Below, piece after piece: positions 24,472-32,876 of a stretch of DNA of 64,000 nucleotides. The stretch is taken from the NCBI RefSeq assembly GCF_021021555.1, contig NZ_JAINWA010000001.1, positions 1,116,001 through 1,180,000 on the forward strand, read 5' to 3'. Source of the stretch: Teretinema zuelzerae. GTDB taxonomy: Bacteria; Spirochaetota; Spirochaetia; Treponematales; Treponemataceae. Position numbers and translations under genes: made by a program. Position 1 is the first letter of the stretch. Each line of letters begins with the position of its first letter. The notes under the pieces are model-generated. The model saw only the letters and a list, made by a program, of their open reading frames with translations. It ran no database searches and had not been told where the DNA came from.

Positions 24472-25953
24472 TTACTCCCAGTATCCGTAGGGGATCTTGA
24501 AATCGGCTTCGAGTCCGATCGAAGACTTATCATCCAGACTAGGCGAATCCAGCCCTATCACAAGCCGAGTAAGGAACGGACAGGCATTATTACCAGTGAG
24601 TTCAATAGTCTCTTTACGCACCTGCTTGATGTAATGTCCGCTCAATGTGTACACTTTAGTTCCAACGATATCTGCGATGGTTTTATCGGTAGTGAACTCA
24701 AACTTTTCTGTTCCTTCGTATCGCGTATTGAAAGTTCCGTTTAATTCCCACACCGAGAGCTTGCAATCCGCGATAATTTTCTTGCTGTTCGATGAAAGGG
24801 CGATGACGAGCTCATAATAGGTGTTTTTTCCATTGCCACTGCCGATATCGCCGTCGTTCCCGTTCGAAATCAAACTGGTAAATCCAAAATGCGCTTGGTT
24901 TAGCGGAGTCAGCGTCATTTCTTTCAAAACCGGCGCATCGCTCGTAACCTGGATTTTTTTCCCGTCGAGATACGCGTCGAAGGCGGCCTTTACTTCTGCC
25001 TTCTTTGTTTCATCTGTTATGAACTCGTATATCGGCTGGAGGCTCTCATTATAATAGTCGAACCATACGGGATTAGCGTCGATGGAGTCGATCCATTTTG
25101 AATAATCGAAACTATCATGGACGGCTTGTGCATATTCTGCGTCGCCGCCGTACGCAATGGTCTTGTGATCAAGCGAAGAGGTTTCAAATTCTTCAGCAAA
25201 AGAGGTTTTAACGGCTGTAGAATTTGTTACCCCTAATTGGACGCCTTTAATGGTGGCTTCTGCAGAAACCTTCACATAGTTCCCGATAGACTTTCCCGTT
25301 TGTCCGGTTTTCTTCTTTGCGGTGATGCTGTAATCAAGCCGTGCGCCCCAAATCCCGCCGAGCATAACATGTGTTCCGTATTTATCGATCAATAGATCGG
25401 CGTTCAAAGCCACCAGATCCGCTGCGAATCCTGACGAAATATAGTTTTTCAGGGAAGCTGGCGATTTTTTGTCGACAACATAATAAGCATCTTTATTTAT
25501 ACGCGACGTGCTGGTGGCGAAAGCGTAGGAAGAGCTTTCATATTGTGTTTTATCGAACCGATTGCCGACTTCTGCCGAAAAGGATGCCGCTGAGGGAACA
25601 CCCACAGAAACGCCTACGATGATGTCAGTTGCAAGATGTTCCTGATAAGAATGAATTTCTGTTCCGGAAATAGTACTGAATTCAGAATACAATATATTCA
25701 AATCTCTCTTTATTTGACCGGCCCTAAGGAGCGCGTCATGATCAAGAACCGCGCTTTTTATCTGCTGCGAGTTGGCATACTTTCCCGTAACGTCGTAGCC
25801 GAAGCCGATAACGGCGGAAGTCCGCTCAGTAACAATGTTTCCAGAGCCGGTATCGTCGTCCTCCTCCTTCCCAATTAACTGATCGCATGACACAGTCAGC
25901 AACACAATTGCCGCAAGACCGGCAAACAGACCCAATACAGTTCTTTTCCTCAT
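24472..25953 (-). CDS. MACPF (perforin-like) domain lipoprotein
   Basis: A 493-aa lipoprotein: signal peptide with lipobox LTVSC (lipidated Cys23), an acidic linker (KEEDDDTGSG), then a membrane-attack-complex/perforin domain with its signature KYGTHVMLGGIWGARL (about 191-206). The C-terminal ~150 residues are a strand-rich accessory domain (MTLTPLNQAHFGFTSLISNG ... IGLEADFKIPYGYWE). MACPF proteins oligomerise into membrane pores; bacterial lipoprotein forms are known from Bacteroidetes, where some kill competitors. Start: ATG at 25953, five bases after AGGAG; a GTG at 25959 overlaps the ribosome site. Composition is more AT-rich than the neighbours and 19-bp direct repeats flank the gene, both suggesting acquisition. 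Confidence 0.9.
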   Translation of the reverse strand: MRKRTVLGLFAGLAAIVLLTVSCDQLIGKEEDDDTGSGNIVTERTSAVIGFGYDVTGKYANSQQIKSAVLDHDALLRAGQIKRDLNILYSEFSTISGTEIHSYQEHLATDIIVGVSVGVPSAASFSAEVGNRFDKTQYESSSYAFATSTSRINKDAYYVVDKKSPASLKNYISSGFAADLVALNADLLIDKYGTHVMLGGIWGARLDYSITAKKKTGQTGKSIGNYVKVSAEATIKGVQLGVTNSTAVKTSFAEEFETSSLDHKTIAYGGDAEYAQAVHDSFDYSKWIDSIDANPVWFDYYNESLQPIYEFITDETKKAEVKAAFDAYLDGKKIQVTSDAPVLKEMTLTPLNQAHFGFTSLISNGNDGDIGSGNGKNTYYELVIALSSNSKKIIADCKLSVWELNGTFNTRYEGTEKFEFTTDKTIADIVGTKVYTLSGHYIKQVRKETIELTGNNACPFLTRLVIGLDSPSLDDKSSIGLEADFKIPYGYWE

Positions 25954-26062
25954 ATCCACTCCTTTTTATTCCATCAGGAATAAAAAGGATGATACTATCC
26001 GTCAGATAAAAATACGTCTGAATCTATATTTCTGGACGTTCTTTTTATCATTTTTTTCTAAT

Positions 26063-26081
26063 CTCGATTTCCGGCAATGCG
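26063..26081 (+). repeat. 19-bp direct repeat, right copy
   Basis: Identical to 24413-24431. It lies between the MACPF gene start and ywbE, whose stop codon follows within 10 bp. Confidence 0.85.
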
Positions 26082-26088
26082 CGGCAGG

Positions 26089-26283
26089 CTAGCCCAGTAT
26101 CTCCTGAACCCTGCCGACAAGGCCGGATTCCAGACGCACCTTGATGCCGTGCGGATGATTCGGCGAGTTCGTCAGGATATCTTGAACCACGCCCTCGGTC
26201 CGATTTCCCGTCCGCTGGTCTTCCTTCAACACGATAGCGACGCGCAACCCGGCGCGAATCGCGCTTCTCGATGTACCATCCAT
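26089..26283 (-). CDS. YwbE family protein (DUF2196)
   Basis: A 64-aa protein matching the small YwbE family over its whole length: SAIRAGLRVAIVLKEDQRTG, TEGVVQDILTNSPNHPHGIKVRL, GLVGRVQEIL. The family is widespread in Firmicutes and other phyla and has no established function; its sequence suggests a small SH3-like beta barrel. Divergent from the DUF72 gene. Confidence 0.85.
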   Translation of the reverse strand: MDGTSRSAIRAGLRVAIVLKEDQRTGNRTEGVVQDILTNSPNHPHGIKVRLESGLVGRVQEILG

Positions 26284-26347
26284 ATAAACACCTCGACTTT
26301 CGATTCTATCATTTTTTTTGACGAAAGGCTAAGCGCGGCGCGATACT

Positions 26348-27214
26348 ATGAGCATGACGGATGCAAATATCGGAATTGAATTCGGAACCTGCTCATGGAA
26401 TTACGATTCCTGGACAGGGCTGGTCTATAGCGGAAAAAAATCGCGGTCTGCCGAGTATCTTCCCGAATACTCCGAAAAATACAATACTGCGGAAATAGAC
26501 AGCTGGTTCTACAAGCTGCCCGAGGCAGCGGACGCGGAAGAATATCGCTCGCTGACTCCGGAAGGTTTTTCCTTCGCCTGTAAAATTACCGAATCCATAT
26601 CGCTCACGCACGAAAGAACCAGGACATCTTCCGTACCGCTCAAATCAAACCCGGAATTTCTTTCTGTAGACGCGTACGCCGATTACATCAAGGGAACCGA
26701 AGCTATTCGCAGCCGAATCTTTCTTGCAGAATTGGAATTCGAGTATCTCAATAAGCAGAAAATGAGCGGAGCCGTGGAGTTTCTAAAAGCCCTGGAACGT
26801 TTTGTCGACGCCCTTGAAGCGAGGGGTCTGAAAAACGCCCTCCCCCTCGGAGTCGAATGCAGAAACGCGAACTACCTCACCCGGGACTATTTCAAAGCCC
26901 TGAGAGATTTCGGCGTCGCGCATGTTTTTTCGGAAAAACAATATCTTCCGCACATCTATGAACTGTACGATAAAAACTCGGATCTCGTCGGGGAACGCAC
27001 GGCAATCAGGCTCCTCGGCGGAGACAGAAAAGAGATAGAAGCAAAAACAAAGGGCGTCTGGAACACCATAATCGAACCGAAAAAAGATCTTCCCGAAATA
27101 GCGGCAATGCTCAGGGACCTATCGGAGGGGAGCCGCCTCGTAAAGGCTTATTTTAATAACCACTACGAAGGCTCGGCACCCTTATCGATCGAGAGAATCA
27201 AAGCGCTGTTATAA
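26348..27214 (+). CDS. DUF72 (YecE-like) protein
   Basis: A 288-aa TIM-barrel protein of the DUF72 family. Hallmarks are the N-terminal GTCSWNYDSWTGLVYSG, YNTAEIDSWFYKLP, and the C-terminal YFNNHYEGSAPLSIERI (usually NNHxxG). The biochemical role is unproven; a nuclease-like activity has been suggested for the fold because of similarity to endonuclease IV-type barrels. The start may be the ATG at 26348 or 26354; no good ribosome site is present. It is convergent with 27232. Confidence 0.88.
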   Translation: MSMTDANIGIEFGTCSWNYDSWTGLVYSGKKSRSAEYLPEYSEKYNTAEIDSWFYKLPEAADAEEYRSLTPEGFSFACKITESISLTHERTRTSSVPLKSNPEFLSVDAYADYIKGTEAIRSRIFLAELEFEYLNKQKMSGAVEFLKALERFVDALEARGLKNALPLGVECRNANYLTRDYFKALRDFGVAHVFSEKQYLPHIYELYDKNSDLVGERTAIRLLGGDRKEIEAKTKGVWNTIIEPKKDLPEIAAMLRDLSEGSRLVKAYFNNHYEGSAPLSIERIKALL

Positions 27215-27231
27215 TTCCGCGCGGGAACCCG

Positions 27232-27720
27232 TCATTCGACGACTTCGGCGATCACGACAATGTAATTATGCCCGTACTTTATCGCGCACTTGGGACAGGT
27301 CGTGTAGAAGCAGTAATAGTTGAGCGCCGTACGGTCCTCCGCCTTGACGGACTTTTCCATCTCTTTTATGAACAAGGGAACCTTGCTGTACGGCCCGTCG
27401 AACGCGCGGCTCATGAACTTGCCGGACAGCGTTACCGTTTCCGCTTCGGGCAATTCCCTGGAAACCCCGTAATAGTAAACGGACTTCCACGGAGACGCGT
27501 CGCGGGAGAGAAGCAGATACGCTTTCGGGTCGGGAGCGATCCCGAAATCCCCGGCTTTCTTCATAAGGCGCTTCATCATCCGATCCATCGCGCCCGGAAG
27601 GGGAATGTGCAGGAACTGTGGAATCGAGTCGACAATGAACGGTTTATTCTTCCACTCATGGGTGATTCCGTCCCATGGAGCCGGATCGAACTGCGGACAA
27701 CACACATCGGTTTCATTCAT
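27232..27720 (-). CDS. Conserved small protein, function unknown
   Basis: A 162-aa soluble protein, seen in anaerobes under the vague label hydrolase. It has DVCCPQFDPAPWDG at the N-terminus and a Cys pair CPKCAIKYGHNYIVVIAEV near the C-terminus, so a metal site CC + CPKC is conceivable. The middle part has an SRELPEAETVTLSGKFMSRAFDGPY stretch reminiscent of GyrI-like small-molecule-binding folds. An AAGGAGG ribosome site precedes the ATG. No function is assigned. Confidence 0.7.
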   Translation of the reverse strand: MNETDVCCPQFDPAPWDGITHEWKNKPFIVDSIPQFLHIPLPGAMDRMMKRLMKKAGDFGIAPDPKAYLLLSRDASPWKSVYYYGVSRELPEAETVTLSGKFMSRAFDGPYSKVPLFIKEMEKSVKAEDRTALNYYCFYTTCPKCAIKYGHNYIVVIAEVVE

Positions 27721-27850
27721 ATCAAGCCTCCTTACAAGGACCTCGCTTAAGTATAAAACGCCCCCGCTACATATTCAAACAGCCTGTCAACGCGAAATAA
27801 TTTGACAATACCGTTCATATATACCTAGACTGAACTAACAGGAGAAACCG

Positions 27851-28672
27851 ATGCGTCTGAGACTCGCCGTCCTTGTATTCCTCATCGCGCCGTTCTTGTC
27901 CGCTCAAACCGACGATTACGTATGGTATCAAACGTATCTCTTTCCCTATGTAATCGAAACCGGGCCCGACAAGGGCGCCGGAGCCGCAGACCTCGCGATG
28001 GATCTTCTCGACATGAAACTGTCGGGAGAACTCAGGCCGCGAATTTCAAAACCGTCTATCCGAATTTATGAACAGCTCAGGGACGGCGACCACGCGCTGT
28101 TCCCGACGGCGATTAAAACCCCGGACAGGGAAAGCTACATCCGTTACAGCGAACCCTTCGTCATAATCAACCCGCTCAAATTCGTCAGCCTGGCCGACGA
28201 GGATGTCCCGAAGCAAATTAACGATGAGTTTCTTGCCGAGAATAGAAAAATGAAAATCGCCTCCGTCCGCGGACGAAGCTACGGACCAGTCATCGACCGA
28301 ATGCTCAAGAATATCGATCCGCATCGCATCACCGAGCTGACGAACCTCGCCGATGAATTTCCGCGCCTCCGCCTGCTCCTCGAAAACCGCAGAATCGCCG
28401 GCTTTTTCGCCTACGAAGACGAGGTCAGCGCCCTCTGCGACGCGCTCGACATCCCCTCGGAACTCTTCTCCTTTTCAAGCGTAGAAGGACTCTACCACAT
28501 CTACGCAAGCGTGGCCGCCCCGAATACGCCTTGGGGAATCGCCATGATCGAACGGATAAATCTCGAAATCGACAGCATCAAAGAACCAATCGCCCGGAAA
28601 TATTCCCTCTTCCTGAGGCCCTCCTCTCGCGAAGAATACCTCGAAACATCGCGCAGGCTGCTCAAGTACTGA
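27851..28672 (+). CDS. Periplasmic solute-binding protein-like (family 3 type)
   Basis: A 273-aa exported protein: signal peptide MRLRLAVLVFLIAPFLSA, then a fold like bacterial extracellular solute-binding family 3, with WYQTYLFPYVIETGPDKGAG as strand/loop 1 and IRYSEPFVIINPLKFVSL, the usual domain-crossing segment. No transporter permease or sensor domain is adjacent, so it may serve a remote ABC system or act as an orphan sensor. Specificity is unknown. A similar but distinct protein is encoded at 59738. Confidence 0.75.
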   Translation: MRLRLAVLVFLIAPFLSAQTDDYVWYQTYLFPYVIETGPDKGAGAADLAMDLLDMKLSGELRPRISKPSIRIYEQLRDGDHALFPTAIKTPDRESYIRYSEPFVIINPLKFVSLADEDVPKQINDEFLAENRKMKIASVRGRSYGPVIDRMLKNIDPHRITELTNLADEFPRLRLLLENRRIAGFFAYEDEVSALCDALDIPSELFSFSSVEGLYHIYASVAAPNTPWGIAMIERINLEIDSIKEPIARKYSLFLRPSSREEYLETSRRLLKY

Positions 28673-28869
28673 GCATCTATACGCGATAATTTCCTGTTCC
28701 ACCATGACGCCCGAATCGAGAATCGCGCCGAGCAGCTCGCCGAGTCCGATAGTCCCTTCAGAATCAGAATCCCGTCCGGATCGAGATCTCCTGAATGAAA
28801 CAGGGTCCACCCCGATTCTCCTTGACGCCTTTTTTTTATAGAGGAAAAAAGAAGATACTGGCCATAAAA
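28673..28869. other. Gene-free stretch after the binding-protein gene
   Basis: I see no credible gene. The frame of the preceding CDS stays open for 41 codons past its TGA, but without homology. The region ends at repeat A copy 4; beyond that, 28946-29058 leads to the arsR promoter. Confidence 0.5.
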
Positions 28870-28945
28870 TCGAGGCAGAAAGCGTCACGATCGGCGAACG
28901 GGCAGCGCGCGGAGCCCCCGCGTGCGGAGGGTGTTGCAGGGGCGG
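28870..28945 (+). repeat. Dispersed repeat family A, copy 4
   Basis: TCGAGGCAGAAAGC ... GCGCGGAGCCCCCGCG ... TTGCAGGGGCGG, same order and strand as the other copies. Confidence 0.75.
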
Positions 28946-29058
28946 AATCATCCCGCTTCTCCCAACAGAAAATCGCGAATATTCCGGTCGCGAGCTATCA
29001 TGTCATTCATTTGATAACAATCATACCGAAAAAAAGTTGTATTCTCGTCACTTACATA

Positions 29059-29112
29059 TTGACATCCGTCTATTTGAAACCTATCATCATATATAGAAAC
29101 CTGTCTATATGA
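29059..29112 (+). promoter_or_regulatory. arsR promoter and operator
   Basis: TTGACA (29059-29064), 17 bp, TATCAT (29082-29087) make a near-consensus promoter. The imperfect dyad ATATAG-N8-CTATAT (29091-29096, 29105-29110) lies over the start site and is the likely ArsR operator. Confidence 0.75.
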
Positions 29113-29119
29113 GGCCAAG

Positions 29120-29443
29120 ATGACGGATATGGATTTTAAGAAAGCGTCGGCGTTATGCAAAGCGCTCTCGGACGAGAACCGGATGAAGATCGTGCACATT
29201 CTTTCGTGCGGGGAGCTATGCGCCTGCGACATACTCGAATACTTCGACCTCAGCCAGCCGACCCTGTCGCACCACCTGAAAATCCTCGTCGACGCCGGTC
29301 TGGTAGTTGCCCGCATCGAGGGCAAGTGGACTCATTACAGTCTGAGCTCTGAGGCGTTCGACCGCTTCGAGCGGTTCATCCATGACGCGTCGCACGCAAA
29401 CGAACAGTGCCTATGCAAAAAAAAGAAAAGGAGTTGCTCATGA
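29120..29443 (+). CDS. arsR: ArsR-family arsenite-responsive repressor
   Basis: A 107-aa winged-helix repressor. The metalloid site on helix alpha-3 is seen as ELCACDILEYFDLSQPTLSHHLKIL (C34 and C36, plus C30), equivalent to ELCVCDL in E. coli ArsR. Additional cysteines at the C-terminus (EQCLCKKKKRSCS) may add ligands. It should repress the operon arsR-acr3-arsC until As(III)/Sb(III) binds. Its stop overlaps the transporter start by ATGA. The start may also be the ATG three codons later (MDFKK). Confidence 0.93.
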   Translation: MTDMDFKKASALCKALSDENRMKIVHILSCGELCACDILEYFDLSQPTLSHHLKILVDAGLVVARIEGKWTHYSLSSEAFDRFERFIHDASHANEQCLCKKKKRSCS

Positions 29444-30501
29444 AAGATAAAGCAGCCGATTCGGCGAGAATCGGATTTTTCGAGAAGTACCTGACTGTGT
29501 GGGTGGTTCTCTGCATGGTTGCCGGCGTCCTGATCGGCACCTACCTCCCGGCGGTGCCGGGGTTTCTGTCGCGGTTCGAATACGAACGAGTCTCGCTGCC
29601 GATCGCGATTCTCATCTGGCTCATGATATATCCGATGATGCTCAAGGTGGACTTCGCGAGCATTAAAAACGTCGGGAAAAACCCGAAAGGGCTTTACGTC
29701 ACCTGGGCGACAAACTGGCTCGTCAAGCCGTTCACGATGTACGCGATCGCGTACTTCTTTTTCTTCTTCGCGTTCAAGGCCTTCATTCCGGCGGACCTCG
29801 CGCGGGACTATCTTGCCGGCGCGGTTCTGTTAGGCGCGGCCCCCTGCACCGCGATGGTGTTCGTGTGGAGCCACCTCACTAAAGGAAATCCCGCCTACAC
29901 GGTGGTGCAAGTCGCGACGAACGATCTGATCATCCTCGCGGCCTTCGCTCCGATCGTCGCATTCCTGCTCGGCATCGGCGGTATATCGATTCCCTGGGGA
30001 ACCCTCGTTCTGTCAGTGGTTCTCTTCGTGGTGATTCCCCTTACCGCAGGAGTGCTCACGCGGCGCGCCCTCGTCTCGCGGCGCGGAGAAGAATGGTTTG
30101 AAAAAACTTTTATTCCGAAGTTCTCGGGAGTTACGATAACCGGGCTTTTACTGACGCTTGTCATCATCTTTTCTTTCCAGGGAACCGTCATACTGAAGAA
30201 CCCGCTCCACATCGCGCTCATCGCGGTGCCCCTGACAATCCAGACCTTTGCGATTTTTTTCATCGCGTATGCCGCCTCCAAGCTGCTGAAGCTTCCGCAC
30301 GACATCGCCGCTCCCGCGGGGATGATCGGCGCTTCCAATTTCTTCGAGCTCGCGGTCGCGGTCGCGATCTCCCTGTTCGGGTCCGATTCGCCGGTGGTTT
30401 TGGCGACCATCGTCGGCGTCCTCGTCGAGGTTCCGGTGATGCTCGTGCTGGTAAAAATAGCGAATAGCACAACCCGGTGGTTCCGGGAAAAAGGAGAGTG
30501 A
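29440..30501 (+). CDS. acr3: ACR3-type arsenite efflux permease
   Basis: A 353-aa membrane protein with ten helices of the ACR3/bile-acid transporter superfamily. Recognisable are FEKYLTVWVVLCMVAGVLIG at the start, LMIYPMMLKVDFASI, the catalytic cysteine region AAPCTAMVFVWSHLTKG, and GASNFFELAVAVAISLFG. It exports arsenite using the proton gradient. The start is the ATG at 29440 behind AAGGAG, overlapping the arsR stop; an in-frame start 11 codons earlier lies inside arsR. Confidence 0.95.
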   Translation: MKDKAADSARIGFFEKYLTVWVVLCMVAGVLIGTYLPAVPGFLSRFEYERVSLPIAILIWLMIYPMMLKVDFASIKNVGKNPKGLYVTWATNWLVKPFTMYAIAYFFFFFAFKAFIPADLARDYLAGAVLLGAAPCTAMVFVWSHLTKGNPAYTVVQVATNDLIILAAFAPIVAFLLGIGGISIPWGTLVLSVVLFVVIPLTAGVLTRRALVSRRGEEWFEKTFIPKFSGVTITGLLLTLVIIFSFQGTVILKNPLHIALIAVPLTIQTFAIFFIAYAASKLLKLPHDIAAPAGMIGASNFFELAVAVAISLFGSDSPVVLATIVGVLVEVPVMLVLVKIANSTTRWFREKGE

Positions 30502-30504
30502 TCC

Positions 30505-30930
30505 ATGGAAAAGAAGAGAGTCATGTTCATCTGCATTCATAATTCGGGACGAAGCCAGATGGGGGAAGCCTTCCTCAGAAGCTTCGCCGGAGACCGCTTC
30601 GAGGTCGCGAGCGCGGGGATCGAAGCGGGAAAGCTCAATCCCCTCGTGGTGAAGGCGATGGAGGAAGTCGGCGTTTCGATGGAAGGCCATTACGCGAAAA
30701 AAGCCCAGGACTTCGTCGACCGCGGAGAGCACTACGACTACGTGATTACCGTCTGCGACGAGTCAAACGCCGAACGCTGCCCGATGTTCCCCGGCAAGCA
30801 CACGCGCATGCACTGGGGCTTTCCCGACCCCTCCGCCCTCGCGGGCACCGACGCCGAAAAACTAGCCGGCATCCGTCCCATCCGCGACGCCATCGAAGCG
30901 AAGGTAAAAGAGTTCATCGCTTCGAAGTAA
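30505..30930 (+). CDS. arsC: Thioredoxin-coupled arsenate reductase
   Basis: A 141-aa enzyme of the low-molecular-weight tyrosine-phosphatase fold. The P-loop is CIHNSGRS (C10, R16), and the redox relay cysteines are C84 (ITVCDES) and C92 (ERCPMFPG), the arrangement of B. subtilis ArsC, which is regenerated by thioredoxin. Arg/Asp in the WGFPDPSA loop supply the general acid. It reduces As(V) to As(III) for export by the preceding ACR3 (3-nt gap). Confidence 0.95.
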   Translation: MEKKRVMFICIHNSGRSQMGEAFLRSFAGDRFEVASAGIEAGKLNPLVVKAMEEVGVSMEGHYAKKAQDFVDRGEHYDYVITVCDESNAERCPMFPGKHTRMHWGFPDPSALAGTDAEKLAGIRPIRDAIEAKVKEFIASK

Positions 30931-30965
30931 ATTTCAAACGATCTAGACTGAATAACGCTTGCACA

Positions 30966-30989
30966 GCATAGAGCTGTCGAGCTCTATGC
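30966..30989. terminator. Hairpin between convergent arsC and the permease gene
   Basis: A perfect 10-bp stem GCATAGAGCT-GTCG-AGCTCTATGC; it includes the complementary stop codon of the permease gene. No T-run follows, so terminator function is uncertain. Confidence 0.45.
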
Positions 30990-32168
30990 TATCGCGCCGA
31001 AAATCATTCCGGCGGCAGTGGACATCGCGACGACAAGAACCACGTACACAGCGGTTTTCTTGAAGCCCAGCTCTCCGCCGATGACGAGCATTGATGGAAG
31101 CGACAAACTCGGTCCCGCCAGCAGCAGGGCGAGCGCGGGGCCCTGCCCCATGCCGGAGCCGAGGAGCCCCTGCACAATGGGAACCTCGGTGAGAGTCGCA
31201 AAGTACATAAGAGCGCCGGAGATCGCCGCGATGAAATTCGCGAAGACGGAGTTGCCGCCGACGAGAGCCGCTATCCAGGCATTCGGAATAAGTCCCTCGC
31301 GCCCGGGCCGCCCCAGCAGAAAGCCGGACACCAGAACGCCGGCGAAGAGCAGCGGGAGAATCTGCAGAGCGAAGTCCCGTGTCGCCCCGCCCCACTCCGC
31401 GAGCTCATGACTCTTGAACCAGCGGGCAATCGCGAACAACAGAACCAGAGCGAAGGATCCCGCGATGAAGTACTTCGCGCGGTAGACCGCGTCCCAGGCC
31501 GCCGAAGCTCCCTTCGAAGACGCCCAGTTCACGAAAATCAGAAAGCCGACCATCGAACCGATGTATACGACAGTCTGCCACAGCTTCCGTCCGCCCTCGT
31601 CCAGAGGTGCGCGAAAGAGACGCTCGTCGGCAAGGCGAGCCTCGTCTTCCCTACGAAAAATAAGCTGCATCAATAGACCGATGACGATCGCAAAGGAAAT
31701 CGCTCCGATCGTCCGCGCAAGGCCGATCTTCCAGCCGAACACCTGGAAGGACATCGTAATCGCGATAATGCTGATAGCCGGGCCCGAATACAGAAAACTG
31801 ATCGCCGGACCGAGGCCTGCGCCCTTCTTGTAGATGCCCTTGAACAGAGGCAGCACTGTGCATGAGCACACCGCCAGAATCGCCCCGGAAACCGAGGCGA
31901 CGGCATAGGCTACGGGTTTCGGAGCCTTCGGCCCGAGATACTTCATCACCGCCTGCTGGTTCAGGAATACGCCGATCGCCCCGGCGATGAACATCGCGGG
32001 AACCAGACACAACAGCACATGCTCCCGAGCGTACTCCCCGAGCATCCGGAAGCCTTCCAGAACCGCTCCTGCAACCCGAGGTGCGTCCCACGGAATGAAA
32101 TACACCGCCGCGAACGCCGCCGCCAGTCCCAGCAGAATCATGTTAGGGCTATATTCTTTTTTCGCCAT
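30984..32168 (-). CDS. ArsP/COG0701-type permease
   Basis: A 394-aa membrane protein of the DUF318/COG0701 permease family, eight or more helices in two repeats. The first repeat contains AVCSCTVLPLFKGIYKKGAGLGPAISFLYSGPAISI and the second GLLGSGMGQGPALALLLAGPSLSLPSMLVI. Family members export organoarsenicals (ArsP) or remain uncharacterised. It is second in a minus-strand operon after a thioredoxin-like gene and controlled by the divergent second ArsR. Start: ATG at 32168 after AAAGGA; the longer frame overlaps the upstream gene. Confidence 0.88.
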   Translation of the reverse strand: MAKKEYSPNMILLGLAAAFAAVYFIPWDAPRVAGAVLEGFRMLGEYAREHVLLCLVPAMFIAGAIGVFLNQQAVMKYLGPKAPKPVAYAVASVSGAILAVCSCTVLPLFKGIYKKGAGLGPAISFLYSGPAISIIAITMSFQVFGWKIGLARTIGAISFAIVIGLLMQLIFRREDEARLADERLFRAPLDEGGRKLWQTVVYIGSMVGFLIFVNWASSKGASAAWDAVYRAKYFIAGSFALVLLFAIARWFKSHELAEWGGATRDFALQILPLLFAGVLVSGFLLGRPGREGLIPNAWIAALVGGNSVFANFIAAISGALMYFATLTEVPIVQGLLGSGMGQGPALALLLAGPSLSLPSMLVIGGELGFKKTAVYVVLVVAMSTAAGMIFGAIA

Positions 32169-32182
32169 TTCCTGGTTTTCCT

Positions 32183-32410
32183 TTACAGCTGAGCCGCAAT
32201 CTGCTCGACGGTCAGAACTTTTCCCACGCTTCGAACGTCGCCGTCGATGACGAGGGCGGGAGTCATCATCACGCCCATCTCCATTATTTCGTCTATGTCG
32301 GTCACCTTCTCGATCTCGGCTTCGACGCCTTTTGCTGAAACCGCTTCGCGCGCGTTCGCCTCGAGCTGCCTGCATTTCGGACATCCGGTTCCCAGTATCT
32401 GAATTTTCAT
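32183..32410 (-). CDS. Thioredoxin-fold small redox protein (MTH895/TM0996 type)
   Basis: A 75-aa protein with active-site CPKC (C10, C13) and the cis-proline in MMTPALVIDG. These mini-thioredoxins usually accompany permeases of the DUF318 type in metal/arsenic loci and may supply electrons to the cysteine pair of the permease or to ArsC. It is first in the minus-strand operon; a perfect TGTTTCCA palindrome lies just upstream. Confidence 0.9.
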   Translation of the reverse strand: MKIQILGTGCPKCRQLEANAREAVSAKGVEAEIEKVTDIDEIMEMGVMMTPALVIDGDVRSVGKVLTVEQIAAQL

Positions 32411-32425
32411 GTTGTATTCTCCTTA

Positions 32426-32545
32426 TGTTTCCATTATTGGAAACATTGCATCAAAATGTCAATAGCCGCGCAAAAAAGCACCCGAAAAAAGGAACCGCTG
32501 AAACGACCATGCAGAAACTTGACAAAGTTTCCTAACTTTGAAACA
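32426..32545. promoter_or_regulatory. Divergent promoter region with two ArsR-type operators
   Basis: TGTTTCCA-TTAT-TGGAAACA (32426-32445) is a perfect palindrome in front of the thioredoxin-like gene. A related 20-bp site, AGTTTCCTAACTTTGAAACA (32526-32545), lies in front of arsR2, next to a TTGACA at 32519-32524. The second ArsR probably binds both and controls both directions. Confidence 0.75.
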
Positions 32546-32554
32546 ATAAAAAGG

Positions 32555-32869
32555 ATGAAAGCTTCAGACAAAAAACGATTCGAGATGACCGCCGAGCTGT
32601 TCAAGGCGATCGGACACCCGGACCGCCTCGCCATGCTCGAGCAACTTCTGGAAAAACCCTGGTGCGTGTGCGAACTCGCGCAGTCGCTCGGCCTCAATAA
32701 GTCAGTAGCCTCGAAGCATCTCTCGCTGCTTCACTCCATGGGTCTCATAGAAATGGAAAAAAAGGGCACGCAGGTTATCTACGAACTCGTCGTCCCCTGC
32801 GTCATCGAAATGGGAAAATGCAGCTACCTCGCCGTCCTCGCGGAAAAGAAGAAACGGCTCGAAGCCTGA
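32555..32869 (+). CDS. Second ArsR-family repressor
   Basis: A 104-aa winged-helix repressor with PWCVCELAQSLGLNKSVASKHLSLLHSMGLIE; the C37-x-C39 pair occupies the usual metalloid site, and two further cysteines (PCVIEMGKC) lie near the C-terminus. It differs clearly from the first ArsR and is divergent from the thioredoxin/permease operon. The likely start is the ATG at 32555; the longer frame to 32456 would cover the promoter. Confidence 0.88.
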   Translation: MKASDKKRFEMTAELFKAIGHPDRLAMLEQLLEKPWCVCELAQSLGLNKSVASKHLSLLHSMGLIEMEKKGTQVIYELVVPCVIEMGKCSYLAVLAEKKKRLEA

Positions 32870-32876
32870 TCGACTG

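Noticed and set aside
24413-26081. Insertion sequence around the MACPF gene
   Set aside because: There are direct repeats but no transposase and no terminal inverted repeats.
28673-28800. C-terminal continuation of the solute-binding protein after its TGA
   Set aside because: The frame stays open for 41 codons, but the extension has no homology to the fold and the protein is already of normal length.
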